Source: Epiperipatus broadwayi (taxonomy: Eukaryota; Onychophora; Udeonychophora; Euonychophora; Peripatidae). Taken from it: a stretch of DNA of 64,000 nucleotides. The stretch spans positions 60,001 through 124,000 of the forward strand of contig JAQFVV010006336.1 of NCBI GenBank assembly GCA_028023455.1, written 5' to 3'. The notes below the pieces were generated by a model, which was not told where the DNA came from, did no database searches, and was given only the letters and a program-made list of their open reading frames with translations. A program made the position numbers and the translations under genes. Of this stretch, positions 1 through 14,218 are shown piece after piece. The number at the start of each line of letters is the position of its first letter. Positions within the stretch are counted from its first letter, which is position 1.

Positions 1-1996
1 GGTTTCTTTGGTATACTTCAGTATGACTTAAAGAATGTAACTTGTTGAGAGTATAATAAAGTCCTTTCATAGTTCTTTTAACAACTTACATCTTTAGTTA
101 CATAATTAATTCACAGAGAGGAATGTGTCAAATTGAGATAACAGAGAGAATAATGAAGACAAATGATAGCATCTGATGCAGAGTTCCACTTAATTTAACA
201 AATATTTTGTTTGCTGTCCACTGTGTATATTAGTATACATTCAATAATAGTACAATATGAATTAGAGAATGCAAGTTCTTTAACAATTTACCTTTGGTGT
301 CTCATTCAGAGTTCCAGTTAACCTTAAGTTATTTTATTTGCAGTCCATTAGTATTTCATTAAATTTATTAAATCCAGTAATGTGGTTTAAATTACTCCCA
401 CAAAATCAATATTCAGGTAAGCATTAAGCATTTGTAATTTTACATTAATATGCATATAAGCATTTAGAGTCCATATAATATTTCATTACATTTAACTAAT
501 GTGGTTTAAATTACTCCCACAAAGTCAACATTCAGGTAAGCTTTAAGCATTTGTAATTTTACATTAATATGCAGATAAGCATTTAGAGTCCATATAGTAT
601 TCCATTACATTTAACTAATGTGGTTTAAATTACTCCCACATAATCAACATTCATGTAAGCATTAAACATTTGTAATTTTACATTAATATGCAGATAAGCA
701 TTTACAGTCCATATTATATTTCATTAAATTTATCAAATCCAGTAATGTGGTTTAAATTACTCCCACAAAATCAATATTCAGGTAAGCATTAAGCATTTTC
801 ATTGATACTTTATCACAAATAAGTGATTTTCATAACTTTAGTTTCATTCATAATCTTCCAGGAATAAACGTATTTTCATACAGGAACAAACGCATTTTCA
901 TGCAGCTACATTTATTAATAATTCTTTTTTTTATATTTATAATAAAGATGTTTGGGTTGTCTTTTAGAACATATATAATTTTGGTTTAAGAAATATGTTT
1001 TGTTTATTTTTTAAAAAACACATATAATTTTAGTTTAAGAAATACATTTTATCTTGTCTTTTAAAAAACATATATCGAATAATTTTATAAAATCATTACC
1101 TTCATTTATCCAGTTGTCGCTTCAAAAAGGGGTCATCACATTTCAGCTGAATGACATTATTTCCTTTCTATGATGTCTATCCAGGCAAATCTAGAAAAAT
1201 CATGGCTTAGAATGAAGAGGTACAGCTGTTACGTTAGCCCTCCATCGCTATGTTTTCGTTAATAATGTTTTCTTTTTCCATTATTAACAGTGGTTGTAAA
1301 AGTTATATTCCACGGTGATGAAAGTCAGAGTTGAGTAACACTTAAATAATAATTTTAACTTTTTAATTCTTCACTTTTCTTACTATCTTTTTCTCAAAAA
1401 AAATCTTCTGTAAACATACACTTTAAAAATCAAATCTAATCTGCCTCTGAACTTCCAACTTGACTATTTATATCTCATTCTTGGACTGATTAAACAGCCT
1501 TTTCCCCCAGCTCATTGGCTATTCTTTTTGGCAGTAAAAGACTGTTTTTTAATTATCTGGCTATGTGTTTTCGAATTCCAATTAAATTTACATTTCTTTG
1601 CCTAAAGGCATTGGCTTAACTCCTAAGTTGTTTTGCCTTAAAAATTAGTTTTCTGTAGTACAAAATAAACTTATCTTTTTTTTAATGTTTAAATATATTT
1701 TTTTCTTTATTGATTTCCTTTTTTTTGTATTGATGAATTTTAATAAAGAAAGATTTATACTTTCTTTTAATTGCAGATTTAACATATTTGTTGTGTCTTT
1801 TTTTATTTTTAACTTGACCAAATTAACTTTCTTTTTTCATTGCTGTCAATTTTCATGATTCCTTTGTTTCTTTAAATTTTTTAGTTTTCCTCAACCATTA
1901 TTAAGTCTTTTCTTTTCTAACAACAAATCATGTCAGTATATTTAAATGAGGGGGGGTCTTTTGAATATATATGCATGGAACAGTATACCTGTTTCA
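1..1996 (-). repeat. LTR copy A (3' LTR of the minus-strand element)
   Basis: It aligns along its whole length with 4468-6705, with scattered substitutions, and is about 240 bp shorter because it holds two fewer 119-bp monomers. The end GTTTCA at 1991-1996 coincides with the point where similarity to copy B stops. A diverged third relative lies at about 17340-18660. Confidence 0.75.
342..797. repeat. 119-bp tandem array, 4 monomers, inside LTR copy A
   Basis: Monomers are anchored at the AGTCCAT motif at positions 342, 468, 587 and 706; the last two intervals are exactly 119 bp and the first is 126 bp. Each monomer carries AATGTGGTTTAAATTACTCC and CATTAAGCATTTGTAATTTT or close variants. No coding capacity is apparent. 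Confidence 0.85.
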
Positions 1997-2008
1997 TTAC
2001 CCCCCACC
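1997..2008 (-). other. Candidate polypurine tract
   Basis: On the minus strand the sequence GGTGGGGGGTAA lies immediately upstream of the LTR start TGAAACAGG. Position and composition fit a polypurine tract that primes plus-strand DNA synthesis. This is one of two signals that orient the element. Confidence 0.5.
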
Positions 2009-2094
2009 AAATTTTGGGATGAAATCGCCTGGAAATACATTTTTATTCCACATATTATACACATCATCTCTCATTACTGCATCTCTTCTGGTTT

Positions 2095-2560
2095 TAGGTT
2101 TGCTGATAAAATAAGTAAGATGAGCTGGAAAAGTGAATACATGAACCGCAGCCTCCAATGCAAGGACAAGTACATGGACAAGCACAAACTACTAGTATGA
2201 ACTGCCCCATGAGTCATCAGAAAATCTTATTTTTAAGCACTACCTCTCTTGTACCTAGAAGGATCATCCAACTACGAGTAGGAGCCAAAGGAAAAAAAAA
2301 CACAATTTGGCACTCAGCCAACCCTGCTCAACTTATGTGAGTCTTAGGGGCTATCATTTGGTCTATTCATTAGACCAAACCCTATACATGAGGCCCATAT
2401 ATATACATTTCTGGACTACTCTCACAGCACAACATCCAGGTCTGGATAGTGCTGAGCATATCCTTCAGAGCATCATAAACACAATGCATCCAAGCCGCCC
2501 TGCTCAATCATCTACCCACCTCAACATTAAAAACACAAGTTCATGCAACACTACATCAGA
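2095..2560 (+). repeat. Dispersed ~465-bp repeat, copy 1
   Basis: This stretch matches 42915-43375 in the same orientation, at roughly 70-75% by eye with indels. Shared blocks include TTTTTAAGCACT, TCTATTCAT near AGACCAA, and CCAGGTCTGGATAG against CTAGGTCTAGACAG. It sits in the interior of the LTR element next to its PPT, so it may be the 3' noncoding part of that element family or an unrelated insertion. Short ORFs over it show no family resemblance. Confidence 0.6.
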
Positions 2561-2697
2561 CTCACAAACTTTTTCAATCAGCTATCTCTATTTTATTGTT
2601 CTGTATTGTAACTATAGCTTGGTTTAGGAGACTGAGGATCATGATCAGTTCTCCTATAGTCCTCTTCTGTATTATGAGGTGACATATTTCTGGATCG

Positions 2698-2919
2698 TCA
2701 TTTTATTGGGAATTTATCATGCTCAACATTACAGTGGTGGCTTGCTTCTTCACTTCTGTATTTTCTTTGGAGATCATTGTTACTGTTTGATCTTCTAACT
2801 ACATGGGTCCAATATGGACCATGAACACCATCTGTGAATTTTCTCCTGTTCCTCTTCCATGGTGGTACTTCATTTTTAGGAATACATAAAAGTTTATTTT
2901 TAAATGGTTCTTCTGTCAT
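2698..2919 (-). pseudogene. 73-residue ORF in the LTR element interior, unknown
   Basis: A minus-strand ORF begins with ATG at 2919 and ends at 2698. The protein is basic and polar, with a proline-tryptophan-basic stretch near residues 19-27 (PPWKRNRRK) and an HHC...H cluster near its end (residues 61-67). It follows the coiled-coil pseudogene in the presumed direction of transcription, so it could be the remains of a gag-like or accessory product. After its stop the same frame continues for about 35 codons with polar composition, suggesting a longer decayed ORF. No family is recognised. Confidence 0.3.
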
Positions 2920-3140
2920 AGTAATTATTTTTTTGTATATATATAAGTTTCTTGTTGCTTAATTTTTTTCACATCTATAAATCCCAAGTTTTCAGATTCC
3001 TTTTTGGTGTCTTTTCCTGCATCAGCAAGTATATTTTTAATAACTGTCTTTATATATTTTTTTTCTGTACTCGATTTCTGATTTGAGTTTATTGAGCTTT
3101 TGTTTATAATTTTTATATATAGCTGAGGACTAACACACTT

Positions 3141-3726
3141 TTATTTCCAATTTATGGTTTTTTTCTCTATCTCTGTTACTATTTCATAGCATATATCAGA
3201 CAATTTTTCTGAAACATTTTCTTCTATATTGGACAGTTCCTTAGTTATATGAGAATTAAGTTTTTGATTATGTTCATTTTCATGTTTTTCATCTTCTTGA
3301 AGATCAGAAGATTTTAATTTTGCTTTATCAGTACTAGGATATTCAATTTGTGATTCCTTTAAAATATCTTTGGTTGGAAATTTTCAAGTTTCTTCCTCAC
3401 CCAATTTTTTAGACTGAGTTATTTCTTTTATTAACTGGTTGAGCTTTTCATTTTGGGTTTCAATTATTTCTCTGATTTGTTTTTTATACTCTTCTCTTTG
3501 TTTAACTCTTTGTCTACATTCTTCTTCTCTTTGTTTATCTTTGTCTACATTCTTCTTCTCTTTGTTTATCTCTTTTCTTGTTGTCTTCTTCTCTTACTTT
3601 ATCTCTTTTCTTGTTATCTTCTTCTCTTTTTTGTTGTCTTCTTCTCTTTGTTTACAGTTTTCTTCTCTTTGTTCTTTCACCATTTCTATTAGCTGCCTTA
3701 ACATGGCTAACTTTTCTGTTTCCTGA
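3141..3726 (-). pseudogene. Decayed coiled-coil ORF (gag-like position)
   Basis: Reading the minus strand from 3726 to 3141 gives about 195 codons in one frame with two internal stops (one in the repeat region near 3600, one near 3390). The N-terminal part is rich in K, E, R and Q with repeated KQREE and KEKK blocks and heptad-like spacing, and includes a stretch like LRQLIEMVKEQREE; this would form a long charged coiled coil. The C-terminal part is acidic (SDLQEDEKHENEH). The repeats are encoded by a tandem TTCTTCTCTTTGTTTA-type array on the plus strand. The place just after the 5' LTR matches a gag gene, but no zinc knuckle or capsid motif is visible. Function unknown. Confidence 0.4.
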
Positions 3727-4025
3727 AATTCTATTTTCCCTTTGTTTTCTGGCTTAGTAAGCTTCTCTTTCCATCCATACCATGATTAAACTCCAAGTCT
3801 TTGTTATGCATGTTTTATTCTTTATCTACCATTTTTGCCATTTATTTTTATGTTGTTTTTCTTTTAAAATTTTATTTTTCCACCCTTCTTGAATAAATCA
3901 CATCACTGCATCATATGCACTGTTCATATCACAGAATCATGATCTGCTTACGCCTATGGGTAGGATAACTAGATAAGGCCTCACAGTAGGGTGACAAATG
4001 TAACCAGGACACCATACAACCCTTT

Positions 4026-4145
4026 TATTAATTCAGTTGTAACAATTTCCTGATGAGCATGAAGCAGGAAGGAACTATCGATTGGCATTACCCAATGCAA
4101 ATGTTAATCCCCCCTACAACAATATTTCCTGCTCATCAGAGGATA
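4026..4145. other. Dyad with CTGATGAG cores (possible decayed hammerhead-like fold)
   Basis: CTGATGAGCA at about 4052 and its inverse TGCTCATCAG near 4130-4139 form a dyad, so both strands carry CTGATGAG. GTTGTA just before the first core can pair with TACAAC near 4114. Between them lie GGAAC (a hammerhead has GAAAC) and a small ATTGG...CCAAT hairpin. The arrangement loosely follows hammerhead stem I, core, stem II and stem III, but stem II is weak and the GAAA box is mutated. A plain foldback is equally possible. Confidence 0.25.
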
Positions 4146-4451
4146 TAGTACCATAGAGACTGGAAGCATCTAGACATTTATTTGTTTGGTTTTCCAAATG
4201 GCACCACTAGAGTTCCATCTCACTACAACCTGACTTACCTAGGTCTAGTTATGCCAGACGTAGCTCAGGAGGCATGAGATTCTCATGAAAAAATTCAAAG
4301 ACTGATGAGTGATGCAATAAAAACAAAATAGAATTGAACAACTGGATAACTAAGATTAATTTTAAGTAACAATAAATTTATTTAACAAATTAATTTGCAA
4401 GTTCTTCTAATAAAGTTCCTTCATATCCATGTGAAGATTCATTGTTTTATT

Positions 4452-4464
4452 AATTTCTGGTCCA
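4452..4464 (-). other. Candidate primer-binding site
   Basis: On the minus strand TGGACCAGAAATT begins one base after the LTR end (plus strand TGGG at 4466). A leading TGG complementary to the CCA end of a tRNA is expected of a PBS; the tRNA is not identified. Confidence 0.4.
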
Positions 4465-4465
4465 C

Positions 4466-6705
4466 TGGGTTTCTTTGGTATACTTCAGTATGACTTAAAG
4501 TATGTAACTTGTTGAGAGTATAAAAGTCTTTTCATAGTTCTTTTAACAACTTACATCTTTAGTTACATAATTAATTCACAGAGAGGAATGTGTCAAATTG
4601 AGATAACAGAGAGAGTAATGAAGACAACTGATAACATTTGATGCAGAGTTCCACTTAATTTAACAAATATTTTGTTTGCAGTCCACTGTGTATCTTAGTA
4701 TACATTCAATAATAGTACAATAGGAATTAGAGAATGCAAGTTCTTTAACAATATACCTTTGGTGTCTCATTAAGAGTTCCAGTTAACCTTAAGTTATTTT
4801 ATTTGCAGTCCATTAATATTTCATTAAATTTATTAAATCCAGTAATGTGGTTTTAATTACTCCCACAAAATCAATATTCAGGTAAGCATTAAGCATTTGT
4901 AATTTTACATTAATATGCAGATAAGCATTTAGAGTCCATATAATATTTCATTATATTTAACTAATGTGGTTTAAATTACTCACACAAAATCACCATTCAG
5001 GTAAGCATTAAGCATTTGTAATTTTACATTAATATACAGATAAGCATTTAGAGTCCATATAGTATTCCATTACATTTAACTAATGTAGTTTAAATTACTC
5101 CCACAAAATCAACATTCAGGTAAGCATTAAGCATTTGTAATTTTACATTAATATGCAGATAAGCATTTAGAGTCCATATAGTATTCCATTACATTTAACT
5201 AATGTGGTTTAAATTACTCCCACATAATCAACATTCATGTAAGCATTAAACATTTGTAATTTTACATTAATATGCAGATAAGCATTTACAGTCCATATTA
5301 TATTTCATTAAATTTATCAAATCCAGTAATGTGGTTTAAATTACTCCCACAAAATCAACATTCAGGTAAGCATTAAGCATTTGTAATGTTACATTAATAT
5401 GCAGATAAGCATTTAGAGTCCATATAATATTTCATTAAATTTATCAAATCCAGTAATGGGGTTTAAATTACTCCCACAAAATCAATATTCAGGTAAGCAT
5501 TAAGCATTTTCATTGATACTTTATTACAAATAAGTGATTTTCATAACTTTAGTTTCATTCATAATCTTCCAGGAATAAACGTATTTTCATACAGGAACAA
5601 ACGTATTTTCATGCAGCTACATTTATTAATAATTCTTTTTTTTAGATTTATAATAAAGATGTTTGGGTTGTCTTTTAGAACATATATAATTTTGGTTTAA
5701 GAAATATGTTTTGTTTATTTTTTAAAAAACACATATAATTTTAGTTTAAGAAATACGTTTTGTCTTGTCTTTTAAAAAACATATATCGAATAATTTTATA
5801 AAATCATTACCTTCATTTATCCAGTTGTTGCTTCAAAAAGGGGTCATCACATTTCAGCTGAATGACATTATTTCCTTTCTATGATGTCTATCCAGGCAAA
5901 TCTAGAAAAATCATGGCATAGAATGAAGAGGTACAGCTGTTACGTTAACCCTCCATCACTATGGTTTCATTAATAATGTTTTCTTTTTCCATTATTAACA
6001 GTGGTTGTAAAAGTTATATTCCACGGTGATGAAAGTCAGAGTTGAGTAACACTTAAATAAAAATTTTAACTTTTTAATTCTTCACTTTTCTTACTATCTT
6101 CTTCTCAAAAAAAATCTTCTTTAAACATACACTTTAAAAATCCAATCTAATCTGCCTCTGAACTTCCAACTTGACTATTTATATCTCATTCTTGGACTGA
6201 TTAAACAACCTTTACCCCCAGCTCATTGGCTATTCTTTTTGGCAGTAGAAGACCATTTTTAATTATCAGGCTATGTGTTTTCGAATTCCAATTAATTTTA
6301 CATTTCTTTGCCTAAAGGCATTGGCTTAACACCTATGTTATTTGCCTTACAAATTATTTTTCTGCAATACAAAATAAACTTATCTTTTTTTTAACGTTTA
6401 AATATATTTTTTTCTTCATTGATTTCCTTTTTTTTTGGATTGATGAATTTTAATAAAGAAAGATTTATACTTTCTTTTAATTGCAGATATAACGTATTTG
6501 TTGTGTCTTTTTTTATTTTTAATTTGACCAAATTAACTTTGTTTTTTCATTGCTGTCAATTTTCATGATTCATTTGTTTCTTTATATTTTTAGTTTTCCT
6601 CAACCATTATTAAGTCTTTTCTTTTATAACAACAAATCATGCCAGTCTTTTTAAATGAGGGGGGATCTTTTGAATATATATGCATGGAACAGTATACCTG
6701 TTTCA
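4466..6705 (-). repeat. LTR copy B (5' LTR of the minus-strand element)
   Basis: Full-length copy of 2240 bp, with TG and CA ends in minus-strand reading. Compared with copy A it shows few substitutions and two additional tandem monomers. Its outer edge at 6705 runs straight into a TATATATA tract. Confidence 0.75.
4807..5502. repeat. 119-bp tandem array, 6 monomers, inside LTR copy B
   Basis: AGTCCAT anchors occur at 4807, 4933, 5052, 5171, 5290 and 5417. Internal spacings are 126, 119, 119, 119 and 127 bp. The extra monomers relative to copy A lie in the centre, consistent with unequal exchange or slippage after or during LTR synthesis. Confidence 0.85.
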
Positions 6706-6908
6706 ATATATATATATACATATTGGAGCAGTCAATGTCTAATCATCATCGAGCTTCATGCTTCACCATCTACACTAATCTCCTGTGGGGTCCACAATAC
6801 AGACCTCACCATAAATATATGCCATTCACCCACACACTGTATGTATAATTATCCAAGGAATTAATAAAATTAAAATTATTTAGTAAAGTAAAACAGTAGT
6901 GTGCATGA

Positions 6909-9178
<2,270 letters not shown>

Positions 9179-9436
9179 CTGTATATAACTAATTAGTATA
9201 TAAGTGGTTGAGATAGCATCTTTTATATTTGTTTTATCCATACACAGCAGTTTATTTGTAAGCATTTGTACATTGGCATATTAACCCCACACAAGTTATA
9301 ACACACTCCATAAAATTATATTCATCAGATAATTAATAAAGAGAATTTTATAAAAACAAATTCCAAGATTAGTAAATAAACAATGTCATCCCAAGTTTGA
9401 AACATTTTGTAACATATATATGCATTTTATATTTTT

Positions 9437-9536
<100 letters not shown>

Positions 9537-9689
9537 CATGTAAATCCTGGTTTGTTGTTGAATTATTATTTTCTAATTAGTATTTAGAACTATTTTCTGT
9601 AGCTAATAACTTAGCATTAATAAATATAACTTTCATAAATGTAATTCCTGGTCTACTCTGATCTTGATCATCATCATCAGTCTGATCTT

Positions 9690-10440
9690 ATGCTCTACTG
9701 CTTTGCTTCTGGGCCTGGAATTAAAAATTTTACTATATCATAAGGATTGTTGTTCATTCGGTCAGAGATTCGAAGAATAGGCAAATAGGTTAGAATTCAG
9801 GATTACTCCAGACCTGTGTATTTTGAGCATGATCGAATTCAAGGTACTTTTGCTTAGGATTTGAATCTTGTTAAGTGAGCATAATATTTTGACTGGTACA
9901 ATATATAGCTCGCAAAATAAGCTCTTAACAAGCATTGAGAATATTAATATCCTCAACCCCAGATCAGTTTCTGCTTCTGGCATAATCAGTGAGGTGTCAG
10001 GATATTCAAGCATTATATTAAAAATATCAGGACAAGCCCAGCATTTTAACTAATGTATAACTATTGAGTAGAAAATCCGAAATTGTCAGACATCCATATG
10101 TCTTCCAATCTAGTTATCTAATTCAAAAAGCCATAAGGGACTGAACTAAATTCAGATACACCATGTATTAATTAATTTAGCAATATAAAATTGCCAAAGC
10201 CTTAATAGCAAAAAATAAAATGACAGAAAATCAAGTCAAATATCATATGACTTAACTTAATAAGTTTGTATTTTTAAATGTTACATATAGAGCTTGCAAA
10301 ATAAGCTCTTAACAAGTTTTGAAAATATCCTCAGCCTCAGGCCAGTTTCTGCTTCTGGCATTGTGTGTAATGATGCCAGATACAGAAGCTGGTCTGGAAT
10401 TGAGGACAATCTCAAAGCTTGCTAAGAGCTTATTTTGAAA
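9690..10440 (+). repeat. Foldback repeat family, member 1
   Basis: This copy runs parallel to the reverse complement of about 36586-37150 and to 36001-36360. Conserved landmarks in order are GAATAGGCAAA, ACTGGTACAATATATAG, AAATAAGCTCTTAACAAGC, then a core with TCAGTTTCTG and ATCAGTGAGGTGTCAG (near 9965-10000), then CTGAACTAAATTCAGATACA. A second core at 10290-10370 faces an inverted third copy at 10372-10440, so 10285-10440 can fold into a hairpin with ~65-bp arms. No coding capacity seen. The class is unknown; a Penelope terminal repeat or a foldback MITE are candidates. Confidence 0.65.
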
Positions 10441-10457
10441 GCTTCTCTATATCTCTA

Positions 10458-10629
<172 letters not shown>

Positions 10630-12335
10630 TGTACCTATATTGATATAAGCACATATAATTTTATCTAAAATTATATTATTAAAATGATCTTTCATTAAAG
10701 AAAAACATAAAATTAAATGTAGAAGAGTTTATTCAGTTTGTTTTTGAAAAAGATAAAAATCAAATAGTTTTCTAGCATTAGTTTTGAAATACAAAAAAGC
10801 TACAACTAATTAATCAAAAGGGGGGAAAGGAAGTCTTGGTTTGAGAAATGAAACTAAGGGTTATAAAAGGAAGTAAAGAGTTTTATTAGTATTCGTAAAA
10901 ATATAATTTAAAAAAGTTAAAACATACAAATTTCTTTTCATTCAATTTTAATTAGAGAAAAAATAATGTTAAAACTAAATAGTAAATTGTATTAAAAATA
11001 TATGTGCGTATATATGTGTGATTTATAAATAAATAAAATGTATGCGAAATAAAAGATTATCATTAAAAAAACAGCAATGGCTATTAATAAAATAAAACAA
11101 CACATTTATCACATGATTATCACTGGAAATATTTCAACAACTTGTTGCAGATATCCATAGACTTTTTTATCGGACAGTGAATCAGTTCACATAGTTATTG
11201 AGAGAGTGCAGTTCGGAAATTAATTGAGTCAGTTAAGAAACAAAATGCAGTGCTGAGAATATTTTGGAACGCATGTTCACCTCCAGCCCAGATGTATGAG
11301 AAAACAGCAGATCTGACTGTGAAATAATGTCAGCTTAACATCTTAGAATATCTCCGTCAGTATCTATTTGTCTCCAATAGTAATAATTGTGAAAATCAGG
11401 AAACTCAGCAAGGAAACATCCTAGTCAGCTGGAAGCATTCAAACTGGAAGCATTCATACTGGAAGCATTCATACTGGAAGTATTCATACTGGAAGAAACA
11501 ACAAACAAGAAGAAAACAAAGTGTTAAATCTACGTTCAAAATCCTAGGTAAAACATTTGCTTATTTTCGTTATACTGTAATAGCCATTGCATTTCATTAA
11601 TTTGTGCGAATCCTCCAAGAGTCTAATTATATGAACTCGATATCATACATAAATGAACTATTGATATGTGTGTGATTAAATTTCAAATGCTATGTAGTCC
11701 TTTATTATCATTATTATGTGCGTGCATGAGTTAATATGTGCATGATCATTATATCAATATATATTAGTTAAATTAGAGTGTTCTGTTATTAAATCTATAG
11801 GAATATTTAAACTATTTAGAAATCTTAATTTAAAAAATGCGTGTGTTTTATTACAATTATAAAATGTTTAAATTTAGTAAATAAATGTTAATTAATAAAT
11901 TATCTTTAAAATTAAACTTTATTTGTCAGTCAATTCTTTTTATCAATTCTTTTACCAAATTCTTTTATCAATTCTTTTTATCAATTCCCTTTTATCAAGT
12001 CTTTTAACCACTAAGTAAGTATAATCTATTAGTGATTACAAACAACTGAGCTAGTCGTGGATTTAGGCATTGAGTTAGTGGCCACTATTCAAAGTGCATT
12101 GTCTATTCTTTTAGTATTACTTTTAGAATAAGCAGCTGGCAAACGTGTTTATACACAAACAAAAAAAGTGCTTTGAACTTGGTGTTGAACTCAACAGCCG
12201 AGAAGAAGCTATGTCCTGGAAATGTATGCTAGTTATATACTTTATAGCTATCGTTTGGGCATACATACTCTCCGAGTATGTTTTTCTCTGCCTAAGAGAC
12301 TGGTGATTCGAATCCACATATTCGAACCTGGTTGA
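10630..12335 (+). repeat. 5' LTR of the gypsy element
   Basis: It starts TGTACCTATATTGATATA and is nearly identical to 14617-16338. It contains a 15-bp tandem repeat (about 11425-11495), a TCAATTCTTTT-type tandem stretch (about 11930-12005) and, near its 3' end, TGGTGATTCGAATCCAC, which resembles a tRNA T-arm. The 3' boundary is set where similarity to the other LTR ends. Confidence 0.85.
11420..11500 (+). repeat. 15-bp VNTR in the 5' LTR (fewer units)
   Basis: Tandem units of CTGGAAGCATTCATA, about five including variants, end at GGAAGAAACAACAAAC. The matching array in the 3' LTR (15415-15500) has about six units. Confidence 0.85.
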
Positions 12336-14218
12336 AATGGCCCCAATCCTGAAAAAATCTGAGCAATACAGGAATTCCACACACCCCGGAATAAAAAACA
12401 TATTAAATCTTTTCTCGGACTCTGTAATTTCTATAATCGATTTTATAGAAAATGTTCACTTGACATGGAGCCATTATTGCAGTTATTAAGAAAAGGGAAA
12501 TTGTGGGTGTGGAATGAGCAGCATGAGCGCAGTTTTCACAGCGTGAAGGCAGGATTTTTAAATATAGTTATGCTGTCATATCCCGATTTCGACAAACCAT
12601 TATTTGTACAAACAGACAGCAGCGGGTTTAGATTGTGGGCTGCACTATTTCAGATACAGGACAAGGGACAGCACAGATTTTTTTGTTTCATTAGCCATTT
12701 ACTAAGGGGGCCAGAAGTGAACTACACTGTAACCGAGAAGGAAGCCTTGGCTATTGGGTGGGCGTTCAAGAAATTCAGGCAGTATTTAGTTGGCTCTGAA
12801 GTGGTAGTAGTCACTGACCATAAGAGCCTTGAATTTATTAATCACAGATTCTTGAATAATAGCAGGCTAATAAGGTGGAGCTTATTCCTGCAAGAATTTA
12901 ATTACAAAGTGGCTTACTGTCATGGCAAAGAGAATATTGTGGCAGACACCTTAAGCCGATATCCAGTAGCTCAAGAACAACACTTGAGTTGCGACAGGGC
13001 GTATATAGCTGCCGCCAAAATATATAAAAGAAATGGGATAGAAGACAAGTTGCACAGATTAAAGGAGCAGCAAGAGGAAGTAACGATTGCAAACAAATAA
13101 TAGAGTATTTACGGAATCAACCTGTAACGAAAACAGCCAATAATCCGCTGTGGAGGGACCGAAATCACTGTTGTTTAAAGGGAGGACTCTTACCGCGTGT
13201 GTTACGGAAAAAAACAAACACACATTATACTTCTGGTCGCCATGAGAGAGCAAATGATTAAATATGCACATAACACTTTCGGACATTATGGGGCAAATAA
13301 AGTGGAAGGATGGCTGAGTCATTGGTTTTACTGGCCAGGAATGAATGCCAATATTACAGACTTGATTGGTAGATGCACCATATGTTCAGCAACCAAGCCT
13401 GCTAACACATCAGGAGTCGGGCCACTGCAACCTATATATGCCCAATGCCCGAACAGCTTACTAGCGATAGACTTCTACGGACATCTGCCTCCATTCAATT
13501 AAATGAAGTAACTCATGGTAACATATGACATGTTTTCGAAGGTGGTAGCGGCATATCCAGTAGCCCAAGCAAACGCAAGAAAGACCATTCGAGTTTTGGA
13601 TCAACCATACTTTAAAACTGTAGGAATTCCAGACAGAATTCTGTTGGATCATGGAACACCCTTTATATCTAGCGAATGGAAGAAATGGATGGACAGACAT
13701 GGGATAAAACATATACTTACATCGATTCATAACCCTCAGTCTAATCCATGTGAACAGGTTATGAGGGAGTTGGGGCATCTATTTCGGGTTTATATACAGG
13801 ATGATCATCGCAAATGGGTGAAAGAAACATCACGAATAATCAACATGATAAACTGGTCAAGAAATGAGTCTACAGGATTCGAACCTGTTCGGCTACATTT
13901 TGGAAGAAATATTCCGTATTTGTTTGAGACGAAATTGCCAGTGGGGATAAATCCAATCAACCAGAGAAGAGATGCTAAGCAAGTGCTCAACTGGTTAAGA
14001 AAAATGAGCTGGCTACAGCAGCAGAGGCAGGGAAGACCTAAGGCTATATTCAGGAGGGAAGATGAGGTCATGGTGAGAGTTCATCCGGTGAGTCATCCTG
14101 AAAAACATATATACAACAAATTCCAGCCAATATACGACGGCCCTTATATCATCAAACGGCAATATGGTAATAACGCATTTGTGATAGCACAGGGAATAGA
14201 GGAAGAAAGGAACATATA
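12336..14218 (+). pseudogene. Broken gypsy pol: RT tail, RNase H, integrase
   Basis: The frame opens with the end of RT (motif SFLGLCNFY near 12405) after a TGA at 12360-12362. RNase H follows, with TDSSG near 12614, EKEALA near 12741, TDHKSL near 12820 and the typical VADTLSRYP end near 12945. About 13085 to 13210 is read in another frame, so two frameshifts are needed. The integrase HHCC zinc finger (H at ~13269 and 13284, C at ~13374 and 13383) is followed by the core with D at 13470, D at 13647 and E at 13752 (34 residues between the last two, near the family's 35), then a GPYII module near 14128 typical of Ty3/gypsy integrases. TAA stops at 13500 and 13509 interrupt the core after the first Asp. 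It cannot make a functional polyprotein. Confidence 0.9.

Larger units (their letters stand above)
1..6705 (-). mobile_element. LTR retroelement with ~2.2-kb LTRs, apparently non-autonomous, minus strand
   Basis: Two near-identical direct repeats (1-1996 and 4466-6705) bracket about 2.47 kb. The right copy starts TGGGTTTC and ends GTTTCA on the plus strand, so the LTR reads TG...CA on the minus strand. The window begins two bases inside the left copy. Orientation is set by two signals. A G-rich tract, GGTGGGGGGTAA on the minus strand (1997-2008), abuts the 3' LTR as a polypurine tract should. On the minus strand TGGACCAGAAATT (4452-4464) follows the 5' LTR after one base, as a primer-binding site should. 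The interior has no recognisable RT, RNase H or integrase; only a broken coiled-coil ORF and a 73-residue ORF remain. Established: LTR, PBS and PPT order is diagnostic of LTR retroelements. Inference: a non-autonomous (LARD-like) element. A tandem segmental duplication is the alternative. Confidence 0.6.

Noticed and set aside
3439-3726. Plus-strand Phe/Leu/Ser-rich ORFs resembling membrane proteins
   Set aside because: They are antisense shadows of the lysine/glutamate-rich coiled-coil frame on the minus strand.
4807-5502. 119-bp array as a CRISPR-like repeat
   Set aside because: Monomers are contiguous without unique spacers and the genome is eukaryotic; it is an ordinary tandem satellite.
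12240-12335. tRNA-like segment at the gypsy LTR end (TGGTGATTCGAATCCAC)
   Set aside because: Only the T-arm resembles a tRNA; no acceptor or D-arm pairing is found, and the segment is present in both LTRs as part of the LTR.
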